Shown piece by piece: positions 33,154 to 43,049 of a DNA stretch of 64,000 nt (its first letter is position 1; the number at the start of each line of letters is the position of its first letter). The position numbers were made by a program, and so were the translations under genes. A model generated the notes under the pieces. The model ran no database searches and had not been told where the DNA came from. It saw nothing but the letters and a program-made list of their open reading frames with translations. This stretch comes from Thermophilibacter mediterraneus (GTDB lineage Bacteria; Actinomycetota; Coriobacteriia; Coriobacteriales; Atopobiaceae), in NCBI RefSeq assembly GCF_900119385.1, contig NZ_FPKO01000008.1, positions 62,001 to 126,000 on the forward strand, in the 5' to 3' direction.

Positions 33154-34818
33154 ATGTCACACGCCCGCACCGCAGCGCTCACCGCAGGCATCGCGCTCGC
33201 GCTCCTCGCCTGCCCCGCGACCGCGCTGGCAGCCGGCTCGGCGGCGCAGGGGGCGCCCGAGGCCGCCTACGACCGCGCCGACTTCTACGAGCCCGCGCCC
33301 GACGAGCCGGGCGCCCTGCTGCTCGCGTCCGGGGCCCGGCTCGTGCAGATCTCGGACGAGATGAAGTACTTCACCAAGTACGAGAGCCACGGCAACTACG
33401 ACCTCGGGTTCTCGTCCGGGGACGGCTACAACGCGCTCGGCTACTACCAGTTCGACCGGCGCTACAGCCTCGTCTCGTTCCTGCGCTACTGCCTGAGCTA
33501 CGACGGCGAGAAGTACGCGATGTTCGAGCCCGTCGTCGAGCGCGCCGACGAGGTGGCGGCGACGACCGACGAGAGCGGCGAGGCGCTCGAGCGCTCGCCG
33601 ATGGTCGACGAGGACGGCGAGCTCACCGAGCTCGGCACCCTCGTCGAGGGCGCGTGGCACGCCGCCTACGACGCCGACCCCAAGGAGTTCAGCCTCCTGC
33701 AGGACAACTACGCCTACGAGGGGTACTACGCCCGGTCCGAGAGCTACCTCGCGTCCCGGGGGATCTCGATGGCGGGCCGCGCCGACTGCGTGAAGGGCCT
33801 CGTCTGGAGCGCCACCAACCTCTTCGGGACCGCCGGCGTGCAGTTCTTCCTCGACGAGGCGGGGCTCACCAACGACATGACCGACCGCCAGTTCGTCAAC
33901 GCCCTCGTCGACGCCATCGTCGACAACGTCGCCGAGCGCTACCCCTCGCAGCCCCAGTACCACGACGCCTGGATCCGCCGCTACGAGAGCGAGCGCGCCG
34001 ACTGCCTCGCGCTGCTGCCCGAGGACCCGCTCGAGTACCGCATCTCCGCCGTGTCGCCGAGCAACGGGACCCTGCGCGTGAGCGACTCCTACGCCACGGC
34101 GGGCGCCACCGTCACCGTGAGCGCCTCCGCCGACGACGGCTTCGTCCTCGATGAGGTCACGGTGACGACCTCCGACGGCGCGAGCGTCGCGCTGAGCGGC
34201 TCGGGCGACACCCGCACCTTCGTCATGCCCGAGGCCGACGTCACCGTCGCCGCGACCTTCGCGCCCCGCTTCTCGGACGTCGCCGACCCGCTCGCGTGGT
34301 ACTTCGACGGCGTGTGCTGGATCGTCGAGCAGGGGGCCATGCAGGGCTACGGCGACGGGTCCGGCCTCTTCGGGCCCGAGGACAGGCTCGACCGCGCCCA
34401 GATGGCGATGGTCCTCTGGAACCTCGAGGGCCAGCCCGAGGCGGAGTCCGACGCGCACGAGCGCTTCGACGACTGCGCCGAGGGAGCGTGGTACGACGAG
34501 GCGGTCGGCTGGGCCTCCGAGCAGGGCATCATGAACGGCTACGACGAGCACACCTTCGGCGCCTCCGACCCCATCACGCGCGAGCAGTTCGTCCTCGTGC
34601 TCTGGCGCCTCGCCGGGCGCCCCGCGCCCGCCGGCGACCTCACGACCTTCGAGGACGGCGCGGCGGTGGGCGAGCCCTACGTCGGCGCCATGGTCTGGGC
34701 CGTGGGCCAGCAGATCGTGCGCGGCACCGGCGAGGGCCAGACGCGCATCGACCCCGCCGGCCAGCTCACGCGCGGCGCCGCGGCCTCGATGCTCCAGCGC
34801 TGGCAGGAGGGGGCCTAG
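33154..34818 (+). CDS. Secreted lysozyme-like protein with SLH anchor
   Basis: A 554-residue exported protein. Signal peptide 1-27 (LLACPATALA). Residues 68-300 hold a glycosidase-like module: KYFTKYESHGNYDLGF with a candidate catalytic Glu77, then GYNALGYYQFDRRYSL; I recall this from surface proteins of gut Firmicutes and Actinobacteria, where it is annotated as lysozyme-like or left unnamed. Residues 305-378 form a beta-rich InlB/Flg_new-type repeat. The last 175 residues are three SLH repeats (FSDVADPLAWYFDGVCWIVE onward; ITREQFVLVLWRLAG). It probably remodels or binds peptidoglycan on the cell surface. GAGGGAGGG precedes the ATG. Confidence 0.82.
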   Translation: MSHARTAALTAGIALALLACPATALAAGSAAQGAPEAAYDRADFYEPAPDEPGALLLASGARLVQISDEMKYFTKYESHGNYDLGFSSGDGYNALGYYQFDRRYSLVSFLRYCLSYDGEKYAMFEPVVERADEVAATTDESGEALERSPMVDEDGELTELGTLVEGAWHAAYDADPKEFSLLQDNYAYEGYYARSESYLASRGISMAGRADCVKGLVWSATNLFGTAGVQFFLDEAGLTNDMTDRQFVNALVDAIVDNVAERYPSQPQYHDAWIRRYESERADCLALLPEDPLEYRISAVSPSNGTLRVSDSYATAGATVTVSASADDGFVLDEVTVTTSDGASVALSGSGDTRTFVMPEADVTVAATFAPRFSDVADPLAWYFDGVCWIVEQGAMQGYGDGSGLFGPEDRLDRAQMAMVLWNLEGQPEAESDAHERFDDCAEGAWYDEAVGWASEQGIMNGYDEHTFGASDPITREQFVLVLWRLAGRPAPAGDLTTFEDGAAVGEPYVGAMVWAVGQQIVRGTGEGQTRIDPAGQLTRGAAASMLQRWQEGA

Positions 34819-34836
34819 GCCCGTCCGGGGCGACCC

Positions 34837-34874
34837 GGGCGAGAAGGACCTGCCGCCGCGGGCCCTTCTCGCCC
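34837..34874. terminator. Long hairpin after the SLH/lysozyme-like gene
   Basis: GGGCGAGAAGG (34837-34847) pairs with CCTTCTCGCCC, and two further pairs follow after one mismatch. The arms contain the CGAGAAGG 8-mer that recurs in the window. There is no T-tract, so termination would need RNA structure alone or Rho. An alternative is that it is a signal sequence placed as an inverted pair. Confidence 0.6.
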
Positions 34875-34992
34875 TCCTCCTGCGCCGCCGCGCGCCCCGT
34901 CGTGGTGATTTGGCGCGCTCGCGGCCGAAAACCGACCGCTCGTGGCCGTTCGTGGTACCCTTGCTGCACCAATGGAATAGCAAGGAGACAAG

Positions 34993-36323
<1,331 letters not shown>

Positions 36324-36324
<1 letters not shown>

Positions 36325-37025
36325 TGCTCTCCCTCGAGGCGCTGACCGCGCTGCTCACCCTGCTCGCGTACCTCGTGTGCGGGATTCCCTTCGGACTCGT
36401 GGTCGCTCGGGCGATGGGCCACATCGACGTGCGCACCACGGGCTCGGGCAACATCGGCACCACCAACGTCGCGCGCTCGGTGGGCAAGGGCGCCGCGGCG
36501 CTCACGCTCCTGCTCGACCTCGGCAAGGGGCTCGTCTGCATGCTGGTCTCGCGCCTGGTGCTCGCGCTCGCCCTCTTCGGGGGGGACTTCGCCTCGCTCG
36601 ACCACACCACCGCCTTCGGCGCCTCGCTCTCCGTGGTGTTCCTGGGCTGCATCCTCGGGCACGTCTTCAGCCCCTACCTGCGCCTCCACGGCGGCAAGGG
36701 CATCGCGGTGGGCTTCGGGGCCGCGCTCGGGCTCTACTGGCCCATCGGCGTGGGCCTCCTCGCCCTGTTCCTCGTGCTCGTGATTCCCACGCGCTACGTC
36801 TCGCTGGGGTCGGTCGCCGCCGCCGCGTCGCTGCCGCTGTGGTGCGTCCTCTTTGGCTTCCCGGCAATCTCCGTCGCGCCGATCGCGGTGGCCGCGGTCG
36901 TCGTCATCTGGTCGCACCGCGAGAACGTCCGGCGCCTCGTCCGCGGCGAGGAGCGTCGCTTCTCGTTCCACAAGGGCGGCCGCGACGAGCGCGAGGGCGA
37001 CGGCGCGGAGGTGTCGGGGTCGTGA
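36324..37025 (+). CDS. plsY: Acyl-phosphate:glycerol-3-phosphate acyltransferase
   Basis: PlsY (233 aa) is a membrane enzyme that acylates G3P at position 1 from acyl-phosphate. Family motifs are GSGNIGTTNVARSVGK, LRLHGGKGIAVGFGA and SHRENVRRLVRGEER, across about seven hydrophobic segments. A hydrophilic tail follows residue 205. It is coupled to der (TGATG) and gpsA (GTGA); gpsA supplies its substrate. Confidence 0.95.
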
Positions 37026-38056
37026 GCGCCGCGGTCAACCGAATAGCGGTCGTGGGCTCGGGCTCGTGGGGCACCGCCATGGCGGGCCTGCTCGCCCCGC
37101 GCGCCGCCGAGGTGCGCCTGTGGTGCCGCGACGCCGCGCTCGCCGATGAGATCGGGCGCACGCGCAGGAACCCGCGCCACCTCAGCGACTACGAGCTGCC
37201 CGCCAACGTGCGCGCAACCGCGAGCCGCTCGGGGGCGCTCGACGGCACCGAGGTCGTCGTCATGGCGGTCCCCTCCGCGTACCTGCGCGCGACCTGCGCC
37301 GACCTCGCGCCGCTCGTGCCCGCCGGCGCGCCGGTCCTCGTGCTCACCAAGGGCGTCGAGCCCGGCACCGGCGCGCTCATGGCCGACGTCGTGGCCGACG
37401 AGGTCGGCGGCGCCGCTCGCGTGGCCGTGCTCTCGGGCCCCAACCACGCCGAGGAGGTCTGCCTCGGGAAGCTCTCCGCCGCGGTGCTCGCCGCCCAGAG
37501 CCAGGAGGTCGCGCTGAGGCTCCAGGGGCTTCTCGTCAGCCCGTCCTTCAGGGTGTACGTCTCCCGCGACGTGGCGGGCGTCGAGATCTGCGGCGCGGTC
37601 AAGAACGTCGTCGCCATCGCCTGCGGCGTCGCCGTGGGGCTCGGGGCCGGCGACAACACCCTCGCCGTCATCATGACCCGCGGCCTCGCCGAGATCGGGC
37701 GCGTCGCCGCCGCGCTCGGGGCGGACCCGCTCACCCCCATGGGCCTCGCGGGCATGGGAGACCTCGTGGCCACCTGCACGTCGCGCCACTCGCGAAACCG
37801 CACCTTCGGCGAGGCGCTCGCCCGCGGCGAGACGCTCGCCGCGTTCGAGGCGCGCACCCACACCGTGGTCGAGGGGGCGCGCGCCGCCGGCAGCGTGCTC
37901 GAGCTCGCGCGGGCGCACGGCGTCGAGGTCCCCATCACGAGCGCCGTCCACGCCGTCCTTACGGGGGCGACCGACGTGAGCCGGGCGACCGAGGTGCTGC
38001 TCGGGCGCCGCCCGGGCGAGGAGTTCTACGGAATCGCAAACGACCAGAAGGAGTAG
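37022..38056 (+). CDS. gpsA: Glycerol-3-phosphate dehydrogenase [NAD(P)+]
   Basis: GpsA (344 aa) reduces dihydroxyacetone phosphate to sn-glycerol-3-phosphate for lipid synthesis. The Rossmann motif is VVGSGSWGTAMAGLLA; LSGPNHAEEV, the catalytic lysine region CGAVKNVVAIACG, and GLAGMGDLVATCTSRHSRNR are present. GTG start overlaps plsY. Length is normal. Confidence 0.96.
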   Translation: MSAAVNRIAVVGSGSWGTAMAGLLAPRAAEVRLWCRDAALADEIGRTRRNPRHLSDYELPANVRATASRSGALDGTEVVVMAVPSAYLRATCADLAPLVPAGAPVLVLTKGVEPGTGALMADVVADEVGGAARVAVLSGPNHAEEVCLGKLSAAVLAAQSQEVALRLQGLLVSPSFRVYVSRDVAGVEICGAVKNVVAIACGVAVGLGAGDNTLAVIMTRGLAEIGRVAAALGADPLTPMGLAGMGDLVATCTSRHSRNRTFGEALARGETLAAFEARTHTVVEGARAAGSVLELARAHGVEVPITSAVHAVLTGATDVSRATEVLLGRRPGEEFYGIANDQKE

Positions 38057-38063
38057 ACAGACG

Positions 38064-38738
38064 ATGGAAGAGATCCTGGTTGCGCCCTCGGTCCTCTCGG
38101 CCGACTTCACCCGCCTCGCCGACGAGCTCGGCGACGTGTCCTCGGCCGACCTCGTCCACTTCGACGTCATGGACGGGCACTTCGTCCCCAACCTCACGTT
38201 CGGCCTCGACGTGCTGCGCGCCGTCAAGTCCGCGACCGACCTCCCGGTCGACGTCCACCTCATGATCTCCAACCCCGACGAGATGGTCGAGAAGTACCTC
38301 GACGCGGGGGCAGATGTCGTGTCGTTCCACTACGAGGCGACCGCGCACGCCCACCGGCTCGTCTCGCTCATCCGCGACCGCGGCGCCAGGGCCTCGGTGG
38401 CCATCAACCCCGCCACGCCCGTCTGCCTGCTCGAGCCCATCCTCGAGGACCTCGACATGGTGCTCGTCATGACGGTGAACCCGGGCTTCGGCGGGCAGAG
38501 CTTCATCGAGAGCTCCCCGCGCAAGGTCCGCCGCCTGCGCCGCATGTGCGACGAGCACGGCGTGCACCCGCTCATCGAGGTCGACGGAGGCATCTCGTCG
38601 GCCACCGCCGCTGCCGTCACGTCGGCCGGCGCGCGCGTCCTCGTGGCGGGCAGCGCCGTCTTCGGCACCGCCGACCGCGCCGCCGCCATCGCCGACATCC
38701 GTCGTGCCGGACTCGCCGGCGCATCCAAGACCGCGTAG
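38064..38738 (+). CDS. rpe: Ribulose-phosphate 3-epimerase
   Basis: A TIM-barrel epimerase (224 aa) interconverting ribulose-5-P and xylulose-5-P. PSVLSADFTRLADEL, HFDVMDGHFVPNLTFG (metal His and catalytic Asp), VDVHLMI, VMTVNPGFGGQSFI and EVDGGISS are intact. It begins seven bases after gpsA with GAAGGAGTAGAC upstream. Confidence 0.97.
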   Translation: MEEILVAPSVLSADFTRLADELGDVSSADLVHFDVMDGHFVPNLTFGLDVLRAVKSATDLPVDVHLMISNPDEMVEKYLDAGADVVSFHYEATAHAHRLVSLIRDRGARASVAINPATPVCLLEPILEDLDMVLVMTVNPGFGGQSFIESSPRKVRRLRRMCDEHGVHPLIEVDGGISSATAAAVTSAGARVLVAGSAVFGTADRAAAIADIRRAGLAGASKTA

Positions 38739-38751
38739 CGTGGGGCCCGCC

Positions 38752-39921
38752 GTGACGTACGCCTACCTCGACTACGCCGCCTCCGCCCCCCTGCGCCCCG
38801 AGGCGCTCGAGGCCGAGCGCTCCTACGACGCGAGCCCGGTGGCCGGCGCCAACCCCAACTCGCTCCACAGCATGGGGCGCGCGGCGGCGCGCGAGCTCGA
38901 CCGCGCCCGGCGCGAGCTCGCCGCCTGCCTCGGCGGCGCCTTCCGCCCCTCCGACGTGACGTTCACCTCCGGGGGCACCGAGTCCAACAACCTCGCGGTC
39001 ATAGGGCTCGCCGAGGGCGCGCGCGCCCGCGACGCCCGCCGCAGGCGCGTGGTCCTCTCGGCCATCGAGCACGACTCCGTCCTCGACCTCGTGGGGCCGC
39101 TGCGCGACCGCGGCTTCGAGGTCGAGCTCGCCCGCCCCGACCGCTCGGGCGTGGTGGGCCCGCGGGCCCTCGAGGGGCTCGTGGACGCCTCGTGCGCGCT
39201 CGTCTCGGTCATGGCCGCAAACAACGAGACCGGCGTCCTGCAGCCCACCGGCGAGCTCGCGCGCGCCGCGCACGCCGCCGGCGCGCTCTTCCACACCGAC
39301 GCGGTCCAGGCGCTCGGGCACGTTCCGCTCGACGTCGCCGACGCGGACGCCGTGAGCGTGGCCGCCCACAAGCTCGGCGGGCCGGTCGGCGTGGGCGCGC
39401 TCGCCGTGCGCGGCCGCGCCCCGCTCAGGCCCATCAGCTTCGGGGGCGGGCAGGAGCAGGGGAGGCGAGCCGGCACGCAGGACGTCCGCGGGGCCCTCGC
39501 CTTCGCCGCCGCCGCGCGCGCCTGCGCGGCCACGCTCGACCGGACGGCCGCCGAGGTCGCCGGGAGGGCCCGTCGCCTCGCGGGGGCGCTCTGCGCGCCC
39601 GGGACCGGCATCGTCGCCACGACCGACGCCGAGCGCCGACTGCCCGGCATCGTGAACGTCATGGCGCCCGGGCTCGACTCCGAGACCATGATCTTGGCCC
39701 TCGACCAGGAGGGGTTCGAGGTCTCCGCGGGCTCCGCCTGCTCCTCGGGCTCCCTCGACGCCAGCCACGTCCTTCTCGCCATGGGCATCCCCCGCGAGGA
39801 GGCGCTCGGCTCGCTGCGCATCTCCTTCGACGAGCGCGTGGGTGACGACGTCCTCGCGCGGCTCGCCCAGGCACTCGTCAGAATCGTCGCCGAGCGCGGT
39901 CGGTCCCGCGCGCGGCGCTAG
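38752..39921 (+). CDS. Cysteine desulfurase (NifS/IscS family)
   Basis: A PLP enzyme (389 aa) that takes sulfur from cysteine for Fe-S clusters or tRNA thiolation. YLDYAASAPLR opens the fold; FTSGGTESNNLA, ANNETGVLQP, the PLP lysine in VAAHKLGGPVGVGAL and the persulfide cysteine in SAGSACSSGS are present. The long mobile-loop form suggests the IscS/NifS (class I) type. The start is uncertain: GTG at 38752 gives the usual M-x-Y-x-YLD beginning, while GTG at 38740 is also in frame; neither has a good ribosome-binding site, so translation may be coupled to rpe. Confidence 0.9.
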   Translation: MTYAYLDYAASAPLRPEALEAERSYDASPVAGANPNSLHSMGRAAARELDRARRELAACLGGAFRPSDVTFTSGGTESNNLAVIGLAEGARARDARRRRVVLSAIEHDSVLDLVGPLRDRGFEVELARPDRSGVVGPRALEGLVDASCALVSVMAANNETGVLQPTGELARAAHAAGALFHTDAVQALGHVPLDVADADAVSVAAHKLGGPVGVGALAVRGRAPLRPISFGGGQEQGRRAGTQDVRGALAFAAAARACAATLDRTAAEVAGRARRLAGALCAPGTGIVATTDAERRLPGIVNVMAPGLDSETMILALDQEGFEVSAGSACSSGSLDASHVLLAMGIPREEALGSLRISFDERVGDDVLARLAQALVRIVAERGRSRARR

Positions 39922-39933
39922 CGGAAGAAGAGA

Positions 39934-40668
39934 ATGGAAGCCATGACTGAAGCCACCGCCCTCACCACGCTCCAGGAGATCGACCTCGAGCTGCTCAAGC
40001 ACGCCTCCGCGCTCGCCTCGATGCCCCAGCAGCAGCGCCTCAAGACGATCGAGCTCGCGCGGAGGAAGGTCGCCAGCGAGCTCACGGGCATCGTCGGGCA
40101 GCGCAAGGACGCCGAGCTCGAGATCGCCGACACCGAGGCCGACCTCGAGCACTACAACCAGAAGACGGCCGAGGTCCAGGCCGAGGCGGACGCGGGCGGC
40201 CACACGCACCGCGAGATCCGCGACTTCGAGCAGTCGCTCACCTCGCTCGCAAAGCGCATCGAGAAGTGCGAGTTCGCCCTCGGCCCCGCGCGCGAGCGCC
40301 TGGGCCGGCTCGAGCGCGCCGAGCGCAACGCGCGCCTCACGCTCGAGCGACTCGAGCAGGAGCGCGAGGCGGCCCAGGCGTCACTCGACGAGGGCTCGGC
40401 GACGCTGCGCGCGAAGATCGTCGAGCTCACCCGGCGCCGGGAGGACGCGGCCCGCGACGTGAGCGCCGAGCACCTCGCCGCCTACGAGGTCGCGCGCAGG
40501 CGCTTCAAGGGCCTCGCCGTCGAGCGGCTCCGCGGCAACGTTCCCTCCGTGTGCCGCGTGAAGCTCCAGCCGAGCCAGTTCCACGACCTCGCCCACGGCG
40601 ACGAGATCACCGAGTGCCCGTACTGCCACCGCATCCTCATCACCTCCGAGGAGGTCGAGGGCGAGTGA
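39934..40668 (+). CDS. Coiled-coil protein with C4-type zinc ribbon
   Basis: A 244-residue protein of the family annotated zf-RING_7/DUF164. A long antiparallel coiled coil (residues 10-185) is followed by a zinc ribbon whose cysteine pairs are CR (VPSVCRVKL) and CPYCH near the C-terminus. Only three clear cysteines are visible, with His possibly acting as the fourth ligand. Members are linked to nucleic-acid or translation roles, but function is unproven. GGAAGAAG lies upstream; an ATG nine bases further is an alternative start. Confidence 0.8.
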   Translation: MEAMTEATALTTLQEIDLELLKHASALASMPQQQRLKTIELARRKVASELTGIVGQRKDAELEIADTEADLEHYNQKTAEVQAEADAGGHTHREIRDFEQSLTSLAKRIEKCEFALGPARERLGRLERAERNARLTLERLEQEREAAQASLDEGSATLRAKIVELTRRREDAARDVSAEHLAAYEVARRRFKGLAVERLRGNVPSVCRVKLQPSQFHDLAHGDEITECPYCHRILITSEEVEGE

Positions 40669-41897
40669 GCGAGAAGAACCTCGGCCCGGAGGGCGCAGAC
40701 GGCCGCGCGCCGCGCGTCCTTCTCGCCGTGTGCGGGGGCATAGCCGCGTACAAGGCCTGCGAGGTGCTGCGGGGCCTTCAGAGGGCCGGCTGCGACGTGC
40801 GCGTGACCATGACCGAGGACGCGCTGCGGTTCGTGGGCGCCGCGACCTTCGAGGCGCTCTCCGGGGCGCCGGTGGCCACGTCGCTCTACGGCCACCCCGG
40901 CTCGGCGATCCCGCACATCGAGCTCGCCGAGTGGGCCGACGTCGCCCTGGTGGTGCCCGCGACGGCCAACGTGATGGCGAAGATGGCCTGCGGCATCGCC
41001 GACGACTGCCTCACGACGACGCTGCTCGCCTGCCACGGGTGCTGCCCCGTCCTGGTGGCGCCCGGCATGAACGTGCACATGTGGCAGAGCCCCGCGACGC
41101 AGGCCAACGCCGAGACGCTGCGCTCCCGCGGCGTGCACCTCGTGGGGCCCGACTGCGGCCGCCTCGCCTGCGGCGACGTGGGCGAGGGGAAGCTCGCGCC
41201 GGTGGACCAGATCGTCGCTGCGGCGCGAGCGGCGCTCGGGGCGGGCGACCTCGCCGGGCTGCGCCTCGTGGTCACGGCGGGCCCCACCCACGAGGCCATC
41301 GACCCCGTGCGCTTCATCGCCAACCGCTCGACCGGCAAGATGGGCTACGCGCTCGCCGAGGCCGCCGTCGCGCGAGGAGCCGAGGTCACGCTCGTCTCCG
41401 GGCCGACGGCGCTCGGCTGCCCGGCCGGCGCGCGGCGCGTGGACGTGGTGTCCGCGGCCCAGATGCGCGACGCGACGCTCGCCGCCTTCGAGGACGCCGA
41501 CGCGGCGATCTGCTGCGCCGCCGTGGCCGACTACACGCCGGCGCGCCCCGCGGACCACAAGCTCAAGAAGTCGCGCGAGCACCTGGACGCCATCGAGCTC
41601 GTCGAGACGGCCGACATCCTGGCCGAGCTCTGCGCCGCCAAGGGAGAGCGCGTCGTGGCGGGCTTCGCCGCCGAGACCGACGACCTTCTCGCGCACGCCA
41701 CGGAGAAGCTGCGCCGCAAGGGGGCCGACCTCATCGTGGCCAACGACGTGAGCCGCCCCGAGTCCACCTTCGGCGCGGACACCAACCGCGTGGCGCTCGT
41801 CACGGCAGCCGGCGTGCGCCAGCTCGAGACCATGCCGCTGCGCGCCGTGGCCGACGCGGTCCTCGACGCCGTGCGCGACCTGGGCGCGGCGCGGTAG
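40665..41897 (+). CDS. coaBC: Bifunctional phosphopantothenoylcysteine decarboxylase / synthase
   Basis: CoaBC (410 aa) performs two coenzyme A steps. The CoaC flavoprotein half (1-190) has VCGGIAAYKACEVLR, the active-site His in IPHIELAEWAD, and APGMNVHMW. The CoaB half has TAGPTHEAIDPVRFIANRST, KMGYALAEAA and NDVSRPESTFGADTN. The GTG start overlaps the zinc-ribbon gene's stop. The N-terminal codons contain GCGAGAAGAAC, repeated as its complement at 40716-40726. Confidence 0.95.
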   Translation: MSEKNLGPEGADGRAPRVLLAVCGGIAAYKACEVLRGLQRAGCDVRVTMTEDALRFVGAATFEALSGAPVATSLYGHPGSAIPHIELAEWADVALVVPATANVMAKMACGIADDCLTTTLLACHGCCPVLVAPGMNVHMWQSPATQANAETLRSRGVHLVGPDCGRLACGDVGEGKLAPVDQIVAAARAALGAGDLAGLRLVVTAGPTHEAIDPVRFIANRSTGKMGYALAEAAVARGAEVTLVSGPTALGCPAGARRVDVVSAAQMRDATLAAFEDADAAICCAAVADYTPARPADHKLKKSREHLDAIELVETADILAELCAAKGERVVAGFAAETDDLLAHATEKLRRKGADLIVANDVSRPESTFGADTNRVALVTAAGVRQLETMPLRAVADAVLDAVRDLGAAR

Positions 41898-42049
41898 CGG
41901 GCGTGGGGGGCGGGCTGTAGGGCCGGACATCATTCCGCCCGAATGCGCGCCGCCCGCCCACGCGCCAACCGCCCGCCAGCACAGACAGATTCCGCAGGAG
42001 CCTCTCCAGACATGAGGCCAAGGTAAGACCACGACCCGGGAGGGACCCA

Positions 42050-42943
42050 ATGGACGAGAAGAACGCCTGCACGATGGCCGCAAGCGGCGAGCCGCCCGCC
42101 CGCGGCCCGCTTTTGGGCTGCCACCTCTCCACGTCGGCCGGCTACGCCGCCATGGCCGCCGACGCCGTCTCCATAGGCGCCACCACCTTCGCGTTCTTCA
42201 CGCGCAACCCGCGCGGGGGCAACGCGCGCGAGCTCGACGACGCCGACCTCGCCGCGTTCCTCGCCACGTGCGCGGGCCACGGGATCGGCCCGCTCGTGGC
42301 GCACGCGCCCTACACCTACAACCTCTGCTCCGCCAAGCCCGAGACCGTGGAGTTCGCGCGCCGCGCGATGCGCGAGGACCTGGGTCGCATGGAGCGCCTG
42401 CCCGGCAACCTCTACAACTTCCACCCCGGCAGCCACGTCAAGCAGGGCGTCGACGAGGGGGTCCGCCTCATCTGCGAGGGCCTCGACGAGGTGCTCGAGC
42501 CCGGCCAGCGCACGACGGTGCTGCTCGAGACCATGGCCGGCAAGGGCACCGAGGTCGGCCGCAGCTTCGAGGAGCTCGCGCGCATCATCGAGGGCACGCG
42601 CCACGGCGAGCTGCTCGGCGTGTGCCTGGACACCTGCCACGTGGCCGACGCCGGCTATGACATCGTCTCCGACCTCGACGGGGTTCTCGACGAGTTCGAC
42701 CGCGTCATCGGGCTCGAGCGCCTGAGGGCCCTCCACCTCAACGACTCCAAGAACCCGCTGGGCAGCCACAAGGACCGCCACGAGCGCATCGGCGAGGGCT
42801 CGCTCGGGCTCGAGACGTTCCGCGCGGTGGTCACCAGCCCGCGCCTGGCTGGCCTGCCCATGGTGCTCGAGACGCCGCAGGCGGGCCTCGACGGCTGGGC
42901 GGCCGAGATCGCGCTGCTGCGCTCGCTCGCCACGGGGGAGTAG
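42050..42943 (+). CDS. nfo: Deoxyribonuclease IV (AP endonuclease IV)
   Basis: A zinc TIM-barrel AP endonuclease (297 aa) for base excision repair. GCHLSTSAGY, VAHAPYTYNL, NLYNFHPGSHV, LETMAGKGTEVG, GVCLDTCHVADAGYD, HLNDSKNPLGSHKDRHE and VLETPQ provide the metal ligands. About 20 N-terminal residues precede the barrel, so the true start might be internal; the ATG at 42050 has GGGAGGGAC upstream and is kept. Confidence 0.95.
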   Translation: MDEKNACTMAASGEPPARGPLLGCHLSTSAGYAAMAADAVSIGATTFAFFTRNPRGGNARELDDADLAAFLATCAGHGIGPLVAHAPYTYNLCSAKPETVEFARRAMREDLGRMERLPGNLYNFHPGSHVKQGVDEGVRLICEGLDEVLEPGQRTTVLLETMAGKGTEVGRSFEELARIIEGTRHGELLGVCLDTCHVADAGYDIVSDLDGVLDEFDRVIGLERLRALHLNDSKNPLGSHKDRHERIGEGSLGLETFRAVVTSPRLAGLPMVLETPQAGLDGWAAEIALLRSLATGE

Positions 42944-43049
42944 CGCAAAGGGACGGCGAGAAGGACGGCGCGCCCGCGGCGCGCCCGGCCCGGGCCGCGG
43001 GCGTTTGTGACAAAATACCCTGTCACCATTGTCAGGAAGGGAGCCGCCC

